Position numbers and translations under genes: made by a program. Positions 43,770 through 52,623 of a DNA stretch of 64,000 bases are shown here, piece by piece. This DNA comes from Pseudomonas piscis (GTDB lineage: Bacteria > Pseudomonadota > Gammaproteobacteria > Pseudomonadales > Pseudomonadaceae). Under the pieces are notes generated by a model. That model saw only the letters and a program-made list of their open reading frames with translations, was not told the DNA's origin and did no database searches. Where the stretch lies: the NCBI RefSeq assembly GCF_009380155.1, contig NZ_WHUV01000002.1, positions 682,001 through 746,000 on the forward strand. The letters run 5' to 3'. Position 1 is the stretch's first letter; each line of letters starts with the position of its first letter.

Positions 43770-44399
43770 ATGAAGAAAATTTTTGATGACGATGAGTTCC
43801 AGGCCGAACTCACCAGCCTGTTCCTCAGTGAGGGCATGAGCGCGCTCAGCGTGGGCGAAATCGCCGCGCGCATGCGCTGCTCGAGGCGGCGTCTCTACGA
43901 ACTGGCCGGAACCAAGGAAGAACTGTTCTGCCGGATGATCCAGCGCTATTTCGACAGCGTTCTCAAAGAAGGCAACCAGGTCATCGACCAGGCGCAGGGC
44001 AACAGTGCCGAGGTCCTGACGGAGTATTTCCGAGTAGGAGCCAAGGCTGGCAGTACGCTCAGCACACCCTTCCTGCTGGATCTGGAGCGGCTGCCGGAAG
44101 CCAAGAGGATCTTCGATGAGTACCAGAACGCCCGCGCGGTGGTCGCCGAGCAACTTCTCGAGCAAGGCATACGCGAGGGGTTCTTCGTGCCCTGTCACGT
44201 ACAACTGATCGTGGAGACTTTGCGAGCGGCGGCGCAACGGCTGCGCCAACCGGAATTCCTGACCAAGGCCGGCATGACCATGGACCAGGCATTCGATGAG
44301 TTCTATCGGGTCATGCTCGGTGGGCTCCTGGAGAAGCGCCCCGGGGAGCCGGCAAAAGACAAGGCGCCGCGGGCACGCAAGGCCAAGACGCCGCAATGA
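43770..44399 (+). CDS. TetR-family transcriptional regulator
   Basis: 209 residues. The N-terminal DNA-binding domain is visible: GMSALSVGEIAARMRCSRRRLYELAGTKEEL. A ligand-binding helical domain and a basic Lys-rich tail follow. It is divergent from the thiolase operon and is a natural candidate for controlling it, perhaps with a CoA-ester ligand. Whether it recognises the GGTACC arrays is untested. Confidence 0.87.
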   Translation: MKKIFDDDEFQAELTSLFLSEGMSALSVGEIAARMRCSRRRLYELAGTKEELFCRMIQRYFDSVLKEGNQVIDQAQGNSAEVLTEYFRVGAKAGSTLSTPFLLDLERLPEAKRIFDEYQNARAVVAEQLLEQGIREGFFVPCHVQLIVETLRAAAQRLRQPEFLTKAGMTMDQAFDEFYRVMLGGLLEKRPGEPAKDKAPRARKAKTPQ

Positions 44400-44413
44400 C
44401 TTGAAATGGCGCC

Positions 44414-44440
44414 CCCCGGCAGGTTCGAACCTGGCCGGGG
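44414..44440. terminator. Strong hairpin between convergent genes
   Basis: CCCCGGC and GCCGGGG flank an inner self-complementary AGGTTCGAACCT. It lies between the ends of the TetR gene and the oxidoreductase gene and could end transcription from both sides. Confidence 0.65.
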
Positions 44441-44493
44441 CGGCGCACCGAGCCGATCGGGGTGGACCGGCTCAGCCGCTCAAGAGCCGATTC

Positions 44494-45516
44494 TCAGGCA
44501 TCGCCCGGGGCGACACGAATCACCAGCTTGCCCGAACTCTGGCCGGATTCCAGGGAGTGCTCTGCCGCGGCGACCTGCTCCAGCGGCCATTGCTCGATCT
44601 CATACAGGGTTTCGCTTTCCAGCCACTCCAGGGTGAAGGCTTCGGAGGCTTCCCACTCAGGCTGGCCGAACCAGGCAACGATCGAGTACGGCATGATGGT
44701 GATGCCGTCATAGCAAATGGGTTGGGTATCGATGGGCGGCATGCTGTCGCCGGCCTGGCGGCCAAAGATGACCCAGCGGCCACGCTTGCGAATGACCTGG
44801 GCATCGGTGGCGATCGTCGGCCCGGAAACGCCGTTGATCGAGACATCGACCCCGCCCCCCTGCTCACCGCCGACAAAGAAGCCGCTGGTCTTGGGACCAC
44901 AGATGCGATTGATCTCATCCACGTAGTTCTGCGTCTTGCGATTGACGACGTGGTCGCAGCCGTTGGCACGCAGCAACTGCACCTTGTCCTGCGAACTGCA
45001 GATGCCGATCACCCGGACGTTGCTGAACTTGCGCTTGAGGATCTGCAATACCAGAAGACCGATGCCGCCGGCTGCGGCATGGAGCAGCACGGTCTCGCCT
45101 TCGCGGACCTTGGCCCACTGGTACACGATCATGTAGGCCACCCGCATGTTGAGGAAATAGGCCAGGGCCTTGTCCAGCGCGATCGATGGCGGGAGTGGCT
45201 TGAGGCCCTCGGCAGGGGCGACGACGTATTCGGCGAAACCGCCTTCGAGTACCGCCGCGGCAACCTTGTCGCCGATCTTCAGGCCGCTCACCCCGGCACC
45301 GACCTGGTCGATACGGCCAGCCGCTTCCAGCCCGGCGATGAACGGCGGCGGCGTGTCACGCTTGAGCGTGCCGGTGCGATGCATGACATCGCCCCAGCGC
45401 ATGCCGGCGTACTCGACCTTGATGCGAACCTGCCCAGGTCCGGCTTGCGGAGCCGGGGCGTCGACCAGTTGGTAGTTGTCGACCGAGCCATATTCATTGA
45501 GTTGGATAGCGCGCAT
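44494..45516 (-). CDS. Quinone-oxidoreductase-type MDR dehydrogenase
   Basis: 340 residues, medium-chain dehydrogenase/reductase fold without the catalytic zinc ligands. GroES-like N-terminal half (AGMRWGDVMHRTG, FIAGLEAAGRIDQVG), then the Rossmann half with LLHAAAGGIGLLVLQ. It reduces an enone or quinone with NADPH. Transcribed alone to the left from array B at 45599. It may supply a ring- or enoyl-reduction step to the neighbouring pathway. Confidence 0.86.
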   Translation of the reverse strand: MRAIQLNEYGSVDNYQLVDAPAPQAGPGQVRIKVEYAGMRWGDVMHRTGTLKRDTPPPFIAGLEAAGRIDQVGAGVSGLKIGDKVAAAVLEGGFAEYVVAPAEGLKPLPPSIALDKALAYFLNMRVAYMIVYQWAKVREGETVLLHAAAGGIGLLVLQILKRKFSNVRVIGICSSQDKVQLLRANGCDHVVNRKTQNYVDEINRICGPKTSGFFVGGEQGGGVDVSINGVSGPTIATDAQVIRKRGRWVIFGRQAGDSMPPIDTQPICYDGITIMPYSIVAWFGQPEWEASEAFTLEWLESETLYEIEQWPLEQVAAAEHSLESGQSSGKLVIRVAPGDA

Positions 45517-45598
45517 TACAGACTCCTCTCTAGTGGAATGCTGGAGCTACGGCAGCCGAAACCCGCCCTGCATGGAGGGCATTTGATTGACGGGCTTC

Positions 45599-45667
45599 GG
45601 TACCGAATATCCATAATCAAGTACCATTACAGCATGCAAATGGGACCAAATCAAAGAATTTGGTACC
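45599..45667. promoter_or_regulatory. Array B of GGTACC-like boxes
   Basis: Boxes start at 45599 (GGTACC), 45620 (AGTACC), 45642 (GGGACC) and 45662 (GGTACC), 20-22 bases apart. The last pair encloses AAATCAAAGAATTT. The array lies 82 bases before the oxidoreductase start; no gene reads rightward from it. It matches arrays A and C. Confidence 0.72.
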
Positions 45668-45731
45668 GTTAATCAGTGATCCTCTCAAGCGAGCCCGCTA
45701 CGGGTCGGGCCCGGCGTCTTGTGGTTGTGGC

Positions 45732-48113
45732 TCAAGCCGGCCCGGACGGCACCGGGCGAAATGCCGGCACCAGCCAATAGGCCAGTGCCGGGATCAGGAT
45801 CAGCGCTCCCAGCATGTTCCAGATGAACATGAAGGCCAGCAGCAGACCCATGTCGGCCTGGAACTTGATCGGGCTGAAGGTCCAGGTGACCACGCCGATA
45901 GCCAGGGTGAAGCCGGTCAGCACCACCACCCGGCCAGTGAAGTTCAGCGCCTGACGGTAGGCCTGGGCCAGGGATGCACCGCTGCGCACGCCCGCCAGGG
46001 TGACGCTGAGAATGTAGAGCGCATAGTCGACACCAATGCCTACGCCCAGGGCGATCACTGGTAGCGTCGACACCTTGACCCCCATGCCGAGCCAGACCAT
46101 CAGCGCCTCGGCCAGCACGCTGGTGAGCATCAGTGGCAGCACGGCGATCACCACGGCGCGCCAACTGCGGAAGGCGATGAAGCACAGCGCGATGACCGCC
46201 GCGTAGACCATCAACAACATGGTGCGCCAGGCGCTCTTGACCACGATGTTGGTCGCTGCCTCGATACCGGCGCTGCCCGCCGCCAACTTGAACTGCAGCC
46301 CCGGGCTGTCGTTGTCCTTGGCGAAAGCTTCGACATGGGCGGTCACTCGCTCCAGGGTGGCGGCCTTGTGGTCGCCGAGGTAGGCATACAGCGTCAGCAG
46401 GCTGCAACTGTCATTGCTCAGCCCGCGCGGGACCTTGGCGGTGGTCGAGTTGAGGATGGCCTGGTTCGGCACCAGGTCGTACCACTTGGGGTTGCCCTCG
46501 TTCATTCCCACCAGCATGCGGCGGTTCATCGTCGCTAGAGATTGCACGCTCTCTACTCCAGGAATCTGCCGCAGCTGCCACTCCAGGGCATCCACCTTGT
46601 TCAGGATGGTGTAGTCCGCGCACTGGCCTTCGGGGGTAGTGACCAGCACCGCCAGCAGGTCACTGGCAGTGCCGTAGGCCTTGTTCATGAAGGCGGCGTC
46701 CTGGTTGTAGCGGCTCTCGGGCCGCAACTCCGGAGCCCCGGGGTCAAGATCACCGATCTGCAGGTGAGTGCTGGCAAGCCAGCCACCCAGCGCCATCACC
46801 CCGGCCACCACCAGCGCCGCCGTGGCCCAGCGGCGCTGGGTGAACAGCTCCACGCCGCGCCAGTAGTTGCGCCGGAGCTGGGCCTGGTCGTCACGCAAGC
46901 TGCGCGCCGCCGCCCGGGCGCTGACACCGGTATAGCTGAGCAACACCGGCAGCAGGATCAGGTTGGTGAAGATCAACAGCGCCACGCCGATGCTCGCCGC
47001 GATCGCCAGTTCGCGAATGACCTGGATATCGATGGCCAGCAACACGGCAAAGCCCACCGCATCGGCCAGGAGCGCGGTCAGCCCCGCCAGGAACAACCGG
47101 CGGAAGGTCATGCGCGCGGCCTCCAGGCGCGGCCTGCCACGGCCGATGTCCTGCATGATGCCGTTCATCTTCTGCGCCCCGTGGCTCATGCCGATGGCGA
47201 AGACCAGAAAAGGCACCAGGATCGAGTACGGGTCCAGCGAGTAGCCCAGCGCGTGCATCAACCCCAGTTGCCAGAGCACCGCAATGATCGATGCCAGGAG
47301 CACCAGCACCGTGGAGCGAATGCAACGGGTATAGCCATACACCATCAGGGCCGCCACCAGCGCAGCCACGGCGAAGAACACCAGCATGATCCTCACGCCA
47401 TCGATCAGGTCCCCCACCACCTTGGCGAATCCGCTGATCCGCACCTCCACCCCCTGCTGTTGGTACTTGTCGCGTAGTCGCTCGAGCTCCTGGGACAACG
47501 CGGCGTAGTCCAGCGCCTGGCCATCCGGGGTGGTCGTAAGCAGCGGCACGTAGATCAGCGAAGAACGGCGATCCAGCGCCACGGTCTGGCCGATTTCGCC
47601 CGAGCGCTCTATGTTGGCTTGCAGTTGTTCGAGGCTCCTCGGGCTGCCATCGAAGCCCCTGGGGATCACCGGCCCGCCTTCCAGACCCTCTTCGGTGACC
47701 GCCAGCCAGCTGGTCGAGGGCGACCACAGGCTTTTCATGCGGATCCGGTCGACGCCAGGGATGAGGAACACCTCATCGCTCAGCGCCCGCAAGGTTTCCA
47801 TGTAGTGCTTGTCATAGAGGCTGGCACCGGGATTGCCGACCGAGATGCGCACGGCGTTGCCCAGCCCGGTCAACTCGGCCTGGTACTGCAGGAAGGTCTG
47901 GATGTAGGGGTGCTGGCGCGGGATGGTCTTCTCGAAGCTGGCGTTGAGCTTGAGCTGCAGCGCCTGCCAGGCCAGTAGCACAGTGAGCAACATGCAGATC
48001 AACACCACCCAGGGGCGATGGGAGAACACCAGGCGCTCGATCCAGGAGCCCGAATGCGCTTGGAGCTCGCTGGCTTGGGTCTCTTGCGACAAGCTGGGAC
48101 TCATGGCGGTCAT
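45732..48113 (-). CDS. MMPL/RND-family transporter
   Basis: 793 residues with about 12 membrane segments in two halves and two large periplasmic loops (~60-220 and ~450-610). Conserved family segments are FLVFAIGMSHGAQKMNG in the first half and LPVIALGVGIGVDYALYIL in the second. These pumps move hydrophobic molecules or lipids using the proton gradient. Its start overlaps the YCF48-like gene stop by four bases. It is the last gene of the porin-DUF1329-YCF48-MMPL operon. Confidence 0.87.
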   Translation of the reverse strand: MTAMSPSLSQETQASELQAHSGSWIERLVFSHRPWVVLICMLLTVLLAWQALQLKLNASFEKTIPRQHPYIQTFLQYQAELTGLGNAVRISVGNPGASLYDKHYMETLRALSDEVFLIPGVDRIRMKSLWSPSTSWLAVTEEGLEGGPVIPRGFDGSPRSLEQLQANIERSGEIGQTVALDRRSSLIYVPLLTTTPDGQALDYAALSQELERLRDKYQQQGVEVRISGFAKVVGDLIDGVRIMLVFFAVAALVAALMVYGYTRCIRSTVLVLLASIIAVLWQLGLMHALGYSLDPYSILVPFLVFAIGMSHGAQKMNGIMQDIGRGRPRLEAARMTFRRLFLAGLTALLADAVGFAVLLAIDIQVIRELAIAASIGVALLIFTNLILLPVLLSYTGVSARAAARSLRDDQAQLRRNYWRGVELFTQRRWATAALVVAGVMALGGWLASTHLQIGDLDPGAPELRPESRYNQDAAFMNKAYGTASDLLAVLVTTPEGQCADYTILNKVDALEWQLRQIPGVESVQSLATMNRRMLVGMNEGNPKWYDLVPNQAILNSTTAKVPRGLSNDSCSLLTLYAYLGDHKAATLERVTAHVEAFAKDNDSPGLQFKLAAGSAGIEAATNIVVKSAWRTMLLMVYAAVIALCFIAFRSWRAVVIAVLPLMLTSVLAEALMVWLGMGVKVSTLPVIALGVGIGVDYALYILSVTLAGVRSGASLAQAYRQALNFTGRVVVLTGFTLAIGVVTWTFSPIKFQADMGLLLAFMFIWNMLGALILIPALAYWLVPAFRPVPSGPA

Positions 48114-49141
48114 TTTAGGCTCACCTTCTTCACAAGAAAGACACCACGTACGGAGGCCACGACGGACTCGCCATTATCCAGGGCCAGGATTCCATTCAAG
48201 GGCGGTAACTGCCCCGGCAGGCGCAGCAGGTGATCGTGCTCCAGGCGCATGAGGCTCCCTCCCTGGTTGGCCAGCAGCACCTGGCCCTGGGCATCGACCG
48301 CTGACGCAACGATCGAATCCGAACCCAGGGCCGGAACCCGGCTCCAGTGCTCTCCGGCATCGCTGCTCTTCCACAGGTTGCCACGCAGGCCGGCCACCAG
48401 TAGCTCGCCTGATGCGCTGATCTGGGCGGTGAAGAAGCTGCCCTCATAGGGTACGGCGCAGCGGCGGAAGGTCCGCCCCCGGTCGTTGGAGTACAGCAGC
48501 GTGCCGCTCTCGCCGGCGACCAGCACTTCGTTGCCACGTGCGCGGATGGCATACAGGTGCCGGTCGGAGCCTCCGGGAAAGCGTGAGGAAATGCCCTGCC
48601 AATGCTGCCCGCCGTCAAGGGTTTCGAAGGCCAGGCCATAGGCGCCCACCACGATGCCGTGTTGTGCATCGAAGAACCACAGATCCAGCAGCGGCTTGTC
48701 CGCACCATCGGCGACCATGCGCTCGGCCTCCTCCACGGCCGGCCCCGCGCCACTGCCGGCCGCCGCCAACAGCTGCTGCGCGGCCTGGTTGCCGTCCAGT
48801 TGCCTGGCCCAGGTGCTGCCGCCATCGGTGGTGGCCAGCACCACTGCGCCATGGCCGGTGGCCCAGCCATGGCGCGAATCGACGAAGCGCACCGACGTCA
48901 ACCCGACACTCACCGGCGAGTCCACTTGCTGCCAGCTATGGGCCTGGTCATCGCTGATGACGATGACCCCGCGCTCGCCCACCGCCACCAGCCGGCTTGC
49001 GGCGCTGGCGATGCTCTGCAGGCTGGCGCTCGGTATTTCTCGCAGTGTTTGCGCCGGCCGCTCCAGGGCTGGCAGTACAGGCGCCGCCTGGGCGATGGAT
49101 AGATAAAGACCGGCAATGAATAAGCCAAGACGCAAAAGCAT
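48110..49141 (-). CDS. YCF48/BNR-repeat periplasmic protein
   Basis: 343 residues from MLLRLGLFIAG, a Sec signal ending near AQAA. Several BNR/YCF48-type repeats build a beta-propeller: VISDDQAHSWQQV, LATTDGGSTWARQL, ETLDGGQHWQGI, YSNDRGRTFRR, KSSDAGEHWSRV. Such proteins accompany MMPL pumps and may hold them or their cargo in the periplasm. The longer frame to 49219 lacks a signal. Coupled to the pump gene by a four-base overlap. Confidence 0.82.
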   Translation of the reverse strand: MLLRLGLFIAGLYLSIAQAAPVLPALERPAQTLREIPSASLQSIASAASRLVAVGERGVIVISDDQAHSWQQVDSPVSVGLTSVRFVDSRHGWATGHGAVVLATTDGGSTWARQLDGNQAAQQLLAAAGSGAGPAVEEAERMVADGADKPLLDLWFFDAQHGIVVGAYGLAFETLDGGQHWQGISSRFPGGSDRHLYAIRARGNEVLVAGESGTLLYSNDRGRTFRRCAVPYEGSFFTAQISASGELLVAGLRGNLWKSSDAGEHWSRVPALGSDSIVASAVDAQGQVLLANQGGSLMRLEHDHLLRLPGQLPPLNGILALDNGESVVASVRGVFLVKKVSLK

Positions 49142-49205
49142 AGGTGCCACCGAAGAAGGCTTGGAATCGGGGGCGGCCACCGCACGCGGCCGCCTTGCAG
49201 GTTGC

Positions 49206-50561
49206 TCAGCGCACGCCACTGCGGGTCAGCGCATCGGGTCCGAACTCGGACGCGGGATAACTGGGCTTGAGGGCGTACTGGTTCGATTTGCCGGCCATCA
49301 AGTCCGACATGTAGCCCACTCCCGCCAGCAAGTCGGTGAACTGCCAGGTCAGGTTGACCACCGCCGGGATCTCCGGGGCGACGATGTTGCTCATCCAGAA
49401 GGTGCGCCACAGCTGACCCCTGCTGTCCCAGCGGTCGGCCAACTGGCAGCCCCAGGTGTCTTCATCGCAGTAGTAGCGGCTCTTGACCGCTGCATGGCGT
49501 TCGCCATCGCGCAGCGTGGCCTCGACCACCCACATGCGGTGCAACTCCCAGCGCACGTAGTCCGGGTTGGCATAGACCTTGTCGCCGAGGATCTCTTCGT
49601 TGGATTTGGCCCCCATGAAGGCATTGCCGTTGTAGGGAACGTAGATCTCCTTCTTGCCCAGCAGCTTCCAGTTGAAGCGCGTCAGGGTGCCTTCCCAGAT
49701 CTGCAGTTCATCGGTGGTGGTCAGGCCCGCGGCCGACGACGATGGCGTGTCGCAGCAGGGGTTGGGCAGCTTGCGCACCCGGCGCTGGCCCGGCAGGTAG
49801 GTCCAGGCCTGGTCGTTGGCCGAATCCAGCGCATAGAACGAAGAGATGCCCTCCCCGGCGCGGCTGGGCGGCCCCACCAGGAAACCCGCCATCTGCCGGT
49901 ACACCGCCTTGCCGTCATTGAACTGCTCGGGCTTGGCATCCTTCAGGTACGAGGGGAACTGGAAGTTGATCCGAGTCTCGGAAACCAGCACCTTCTTGCT
50001 GGGCAACTGCTGGTATCCGGCGCCCTGGATCACGAACGAGGCTCCGCGCCAGCGCAGCAGGTGGTTCCACATCACCTGCGCCCCGTTCTTGGGAATGGGG
50101 AACGGAATGCCCCCGGCAAAACCCCTTGGTACATCCCCATCCAGCGTGGCGTGGACCGCGTTCCAGGCAGTATTGGCGTACACCGCCTGTGGCGCGCTGG
50201 CGGTCCGGTGGGTCGGATAGACATTGATGCGATAGTCCGCAAACTTCTTGAACATCGCTACCTGGCCGTCGTTCAGCTTGTCGGCGTACTCACCGACGTT
50301 GCTGGCGGTGATGGTGAACAGCGGTTTTTCGTCCTTGAACGGATCGCCACGGCTGCCATTGGCCGCATTGGGCAGCGCGCTGGTGTAGCCGCCGTTCCAG
50401 GCTGGGATGCTGCCGTCCTGGTTGCCCGCGCGCTCGGCCCCGAAGGGGGTCAGCTCGGTACCCAGTTTCGCTGCCTCCTCGGCCGTGACGGCCGCATTGG
50501 TACTACTGATAAAAACCGCGAAGCAGGCAGCTACGCCACAAGACATCTGAAAGAGTTTCAT
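49206..50561 (-). CDS. DUF1329 outer-envelope protein
   Basis: 451 residues from MKLFQMSCG, with a Sec signal ending near TNAA; GAGGT lies four bases before the ATG. The DUF1329 pattern is clear: EEAAKLGTELTPFGAERAGN, IPAWNGGY, PKNGAQVMWNHLLRW and a late PAVVNLTWQF. DUF1329 proteins resemble LolB-like beta folds and occur with DUF1302 and MMPL pumps. It probably helps a hydrophobic compound cross the envelope. A frame extension to 51008 is not part of the gene. Confidence 0.87.
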   Translation of the reverse strand: MKLFQMSCGVAACFAVFISSTNAAVTAEEAAKLGTELTPFGAERAGNQDGSIPAWNGGYTSALPNAANGSRGDPFKDEKPLFTITASNVGEYADKLNDGQVAMFKKFADYRINVYPTHRTASAPQAVYANTAWNAVHATLDGDVPRGFAGGIPFPIPKNGAQVMWNHLLRWRGASFVIQGAGYQQLPSKKVLVSETRINFQFPSYLKDAKPEQFNDGKAVYRQMAGFLVGPPSRAGEGISSFYALDSANDQAWTYLPGQRRVRKLPNPCCDTPSSSAAGLTTTDELQIWEGTLTRFNWKLLGKKEIYVPYNGNAFMGAKSNEEILGDKVYANPDYVRWELHRMWVVEATLRDGERHAAVKSRYYCDEDTWGCQLADRWDSRGQLWRTFWMSNIVAPEIPAVVNLTWQFTDLLAGVGYMSDLMAGKSNQYALKPSYPASEFGPDALTRSGVR

Positions 50562-50581
50562 CGTTACCTCGAATGACAGCG

Positions 50582-52237
50582 TTACCAGGTGCGGCGCACC
50601 GAGAAGGAGATGTAGTCGCGATCGGCAAGCGACTGGCCGAAGCTCGCCGCCGTGACGCCAGAAGGCAGGGTGATCGTGGCCGGCATGGCCTTGCCGAAGT
50701 AGTTGGTGTAGGCCAGCTTGAGCTTCCACACCGTGTCGTAGGTGCCGGCCACCCCCAGGGTGAAGGTGCCGCCGTTTTCGGGCGGGAAACCGGCAGCGAG
50801 CGAAGAACGCGAGCCCTTGGGGGCGTACTGGACGCCGATCGGCACATCGATATCGAGCCCTGGCAGCACCTGGCGATACGTAGGCTGGAACACCAGGGAC
50901 AGGGCTGAAGCATCCCGGGTGGTGTTGGCATCCAGGGCCCCGCACTGCTTGGTACAGGACAGCATGCGGTTCCAGGCGATCTCGCCGGTCAGCGAGGCTT
51001 CGTTCCACCAGGCTGTGGGTGGCAGGTTGGAGATCGCCGAGAGGTTCAGGTGTCCCGTCCTGCCCACTGCATAGGCCGGTTTATCGCTGTTGTTGCTACC
51101 GGCGAAGTCCACCGCGCGGGTCGAGTACAGCGGTTGGTTGTGGTGCACGCCGGCTTCCAGCGCCAGGTTGGTATCGCCGAAGGAGTGGCTGGCACTGAAG
51201 GCCAGGGCGGTGGTGTCCTCCGGGTAGACCAGGGTATAGGACGCCGGGATGCCTCCGGCTCCCAGGGTGGTCGTACTCACGGGGCTCTTGCTGTGGAAAC
51301 GCAGCGCATAGAAACCGAAGTCGGTTTCGTTCCAGTTCCACTTCAATTGCACGCCGCCCTGCCCCGAATCGGAGGCCCTGACATCCTTGTTGCGATTGAC
51401 CTTGAGCATCTGCCCCGAAGGCAAGGGCACGAGAATGCTCTCGCCGCCGATAGGCGCGGTATCCCCGACGGCGAAATAGCTGCCCGCCGCAGGCAGGCGG
51501 TTCTCGACGAACTCGAACTGGTAGTAGGCGCCGATCGATACATCCGGCGTCAGCTGGATCTGCCCCGACACCTGGGGAACGGGCAATACGTATTCCTTGG
51601 CTTGCGCCGTCGAGTCGGTGGCCAGGCGGCTCAGATCGTAAGGGCTCTGCGCTCCGGCAATGGCGTTGCTGGAGAAGAACAGGCTTTCGCCCCAGACCAG
51701 CGCATGCTGGCCCAGGCGCACGACGCTCGGCATATCGCCCAGGTCGAACTTCTGATAGACGAATGCATCGAGGAATTCGGCGTTGCGGCCCATCCACAAT
51801 TGCGTATCGGAAGAAAACCTGTTGTGCGGCGTATGGTTGGGAAAGGCCCCTGCGGAAAAACCCGGGTTGTCGTTCTTGCGGTTGTAGACATCGTCGTACC
51901 AGGCCGCACCAGAGACCCTGGCACCAAAGCCGCTCGAATGGCTGACGTCGACCTCGCTCACCCAATCGACGCGGTTCGAGACAATGCCCGGGTCGAAGTT
52001 GCGGTTGCCATCATCCTGGTTCGGATTGGCCACCAGTGCCGAACGATGGGATCTCAACCGCGAGATCACGCCGTAGCGCAGGGTGTTGTCCCAGCGTATC
52101 TGCCAGTCGGGATTGCCCAGGTCGATTTCCGCGGCGTTGCATGCTGGAGAATAAGCTGTCGCCGTGGCCAGTGCGCTTGCTGCGATGGCGAGTGCACTGC
52201 AGGTAGAAAAGCATGCTGCTGTTATTTTTATTTTCAC
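50582..52237 (-). CDS. DUF1302 outer-membrane protein
   Basis: 551 residues with a signal peptide (to about ACNAAE). DUF1302 features: WQIRWDNTLRYGV, DGNRNFDPGIVSNRVDW, VRLGQHALVWGESLFF and a C-terminal Trp (SFSVRRTW), typical of a beta-barrel. Probably an outer-membrane channel for a hydrophobic substrate. First gene of the operon with DUF1329, YCF48 and MMPL; array C lies 158 bases upstream. Confidence 0.86.
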   Translation of the reverse strand: MKIKITAACFSTCSALAIAASALATATAYSPACNAAEIDLGNPDWQIRWDNTLRYGVISRLRSHRSALVANPNQDDGNRNFDPGIVSNRVDWVSEVDVSHSSGFGARVSGAAWYDDVYNRKNDNPGFSAGAFPNHTPHNRFSSDTQLWMGRNAEFLDAFVYQKFDLGDMPSVVRLGQHALVWGESLFFSSNAIAGAQSPYDLSRLATDSTAQAKEYVLPVPQVSGQIQLTPDVSIGAYYQFEFVENRLPAAGSYFAVGDTAPIGGESILVPLPSGQMLKVNRNKDVRASDSGQGGVQLKWNWNETDFGFYALRFHSKSPVSTTTLGAGGIPASYTLVYPEDTTALAFSASHSFGDTNLALEAGVHHNQPLYSTRAVDFAGSNNSDKPAYAVGRTGHLNLSAISNLPPTAWWNEASLTGEIAWNRMLSCTKQCGALDANTTRDASALSLVFQPTYRQVLPGLDIDVPIGVQYAPKGSRSSLAAGFPPENGGTFTLGVAGTYDTVWKLKLAYTNYFGKAMPATITLPSGVTAASFGQSLADRDYISFSVRRTW

Positions 52238-52623
52238 TCTGCTGGCTCCTGTCGTTTATCGCGAACCCCCGCCCCAGGCCATCCGAGCAGGGGCACCAAC
52301 TCCCAGCACCTGCCCGTGTTCGAGCCAAGCGCTGGGACTGCCCCTCATGACCTGTGGCCCGGGTACTGCCCTGGCCACTGATGCAACGGAGATCGGTACC
52401 GACTGATATTGTTGTGGTACCAATAGAGCATGAGGCATGGAACCAAGTCAACATATTTGGTACCAAAAGCCATGAGATCGTACCTTGCATGGCCGCCCTG
52501 TCCCGAGGTGCCGGCCGCGCCCCCCGGCTGGCCAATCAACACTCCGCGAGGCTTCCTGGCAGGTGGTGGCGCAGGGGGCACGGCTCTGGCGACAGGAGGT
52601 GCGCACGACGCAAGCCGTGGGTG
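52238..52623. other. Promoter region of the DUF1302 operon
   Basis: The gap between the MFS gene end and the porin start contains array C. The rest shows no gene. Confidence 0.5.
52395..52464. promoter_or_regulatory. Array C of GGTACC-like boxes
   Basis: Boxes start at 52395 (GGTACC), 52416 (GGTACC), 52439 (GGAACC) and 52459 (GGTACC), 20-23 bases apart. The last pair encloses AAGTCAACATATTT, nearly the same as array A. The array lies upstream of the DUF1302 operon. Confidence 0.72.

Noticed and set aside
43359..44396. Upstream extension of the thiolase frame to 760 residues
   Set aside because: The extra part runs antisense through the TetR gene and array A; thiolase similarity begins at the ATG with a ribosome-binding site at 43358.
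44414..44440. GGTTCGAACC, like a tRNA T-arm
   Set aside because: It is the centre of a GC-rich hairpin between convergent genes; no acceptor, D or anticodon arm can be drawn around it.
50562..51008. Upstream extension of the DUF1329 frame
   Set aside because: It overlaps the DUF1302 gene in another frame and precedes a clear signal peptide and ribosome-binding site.
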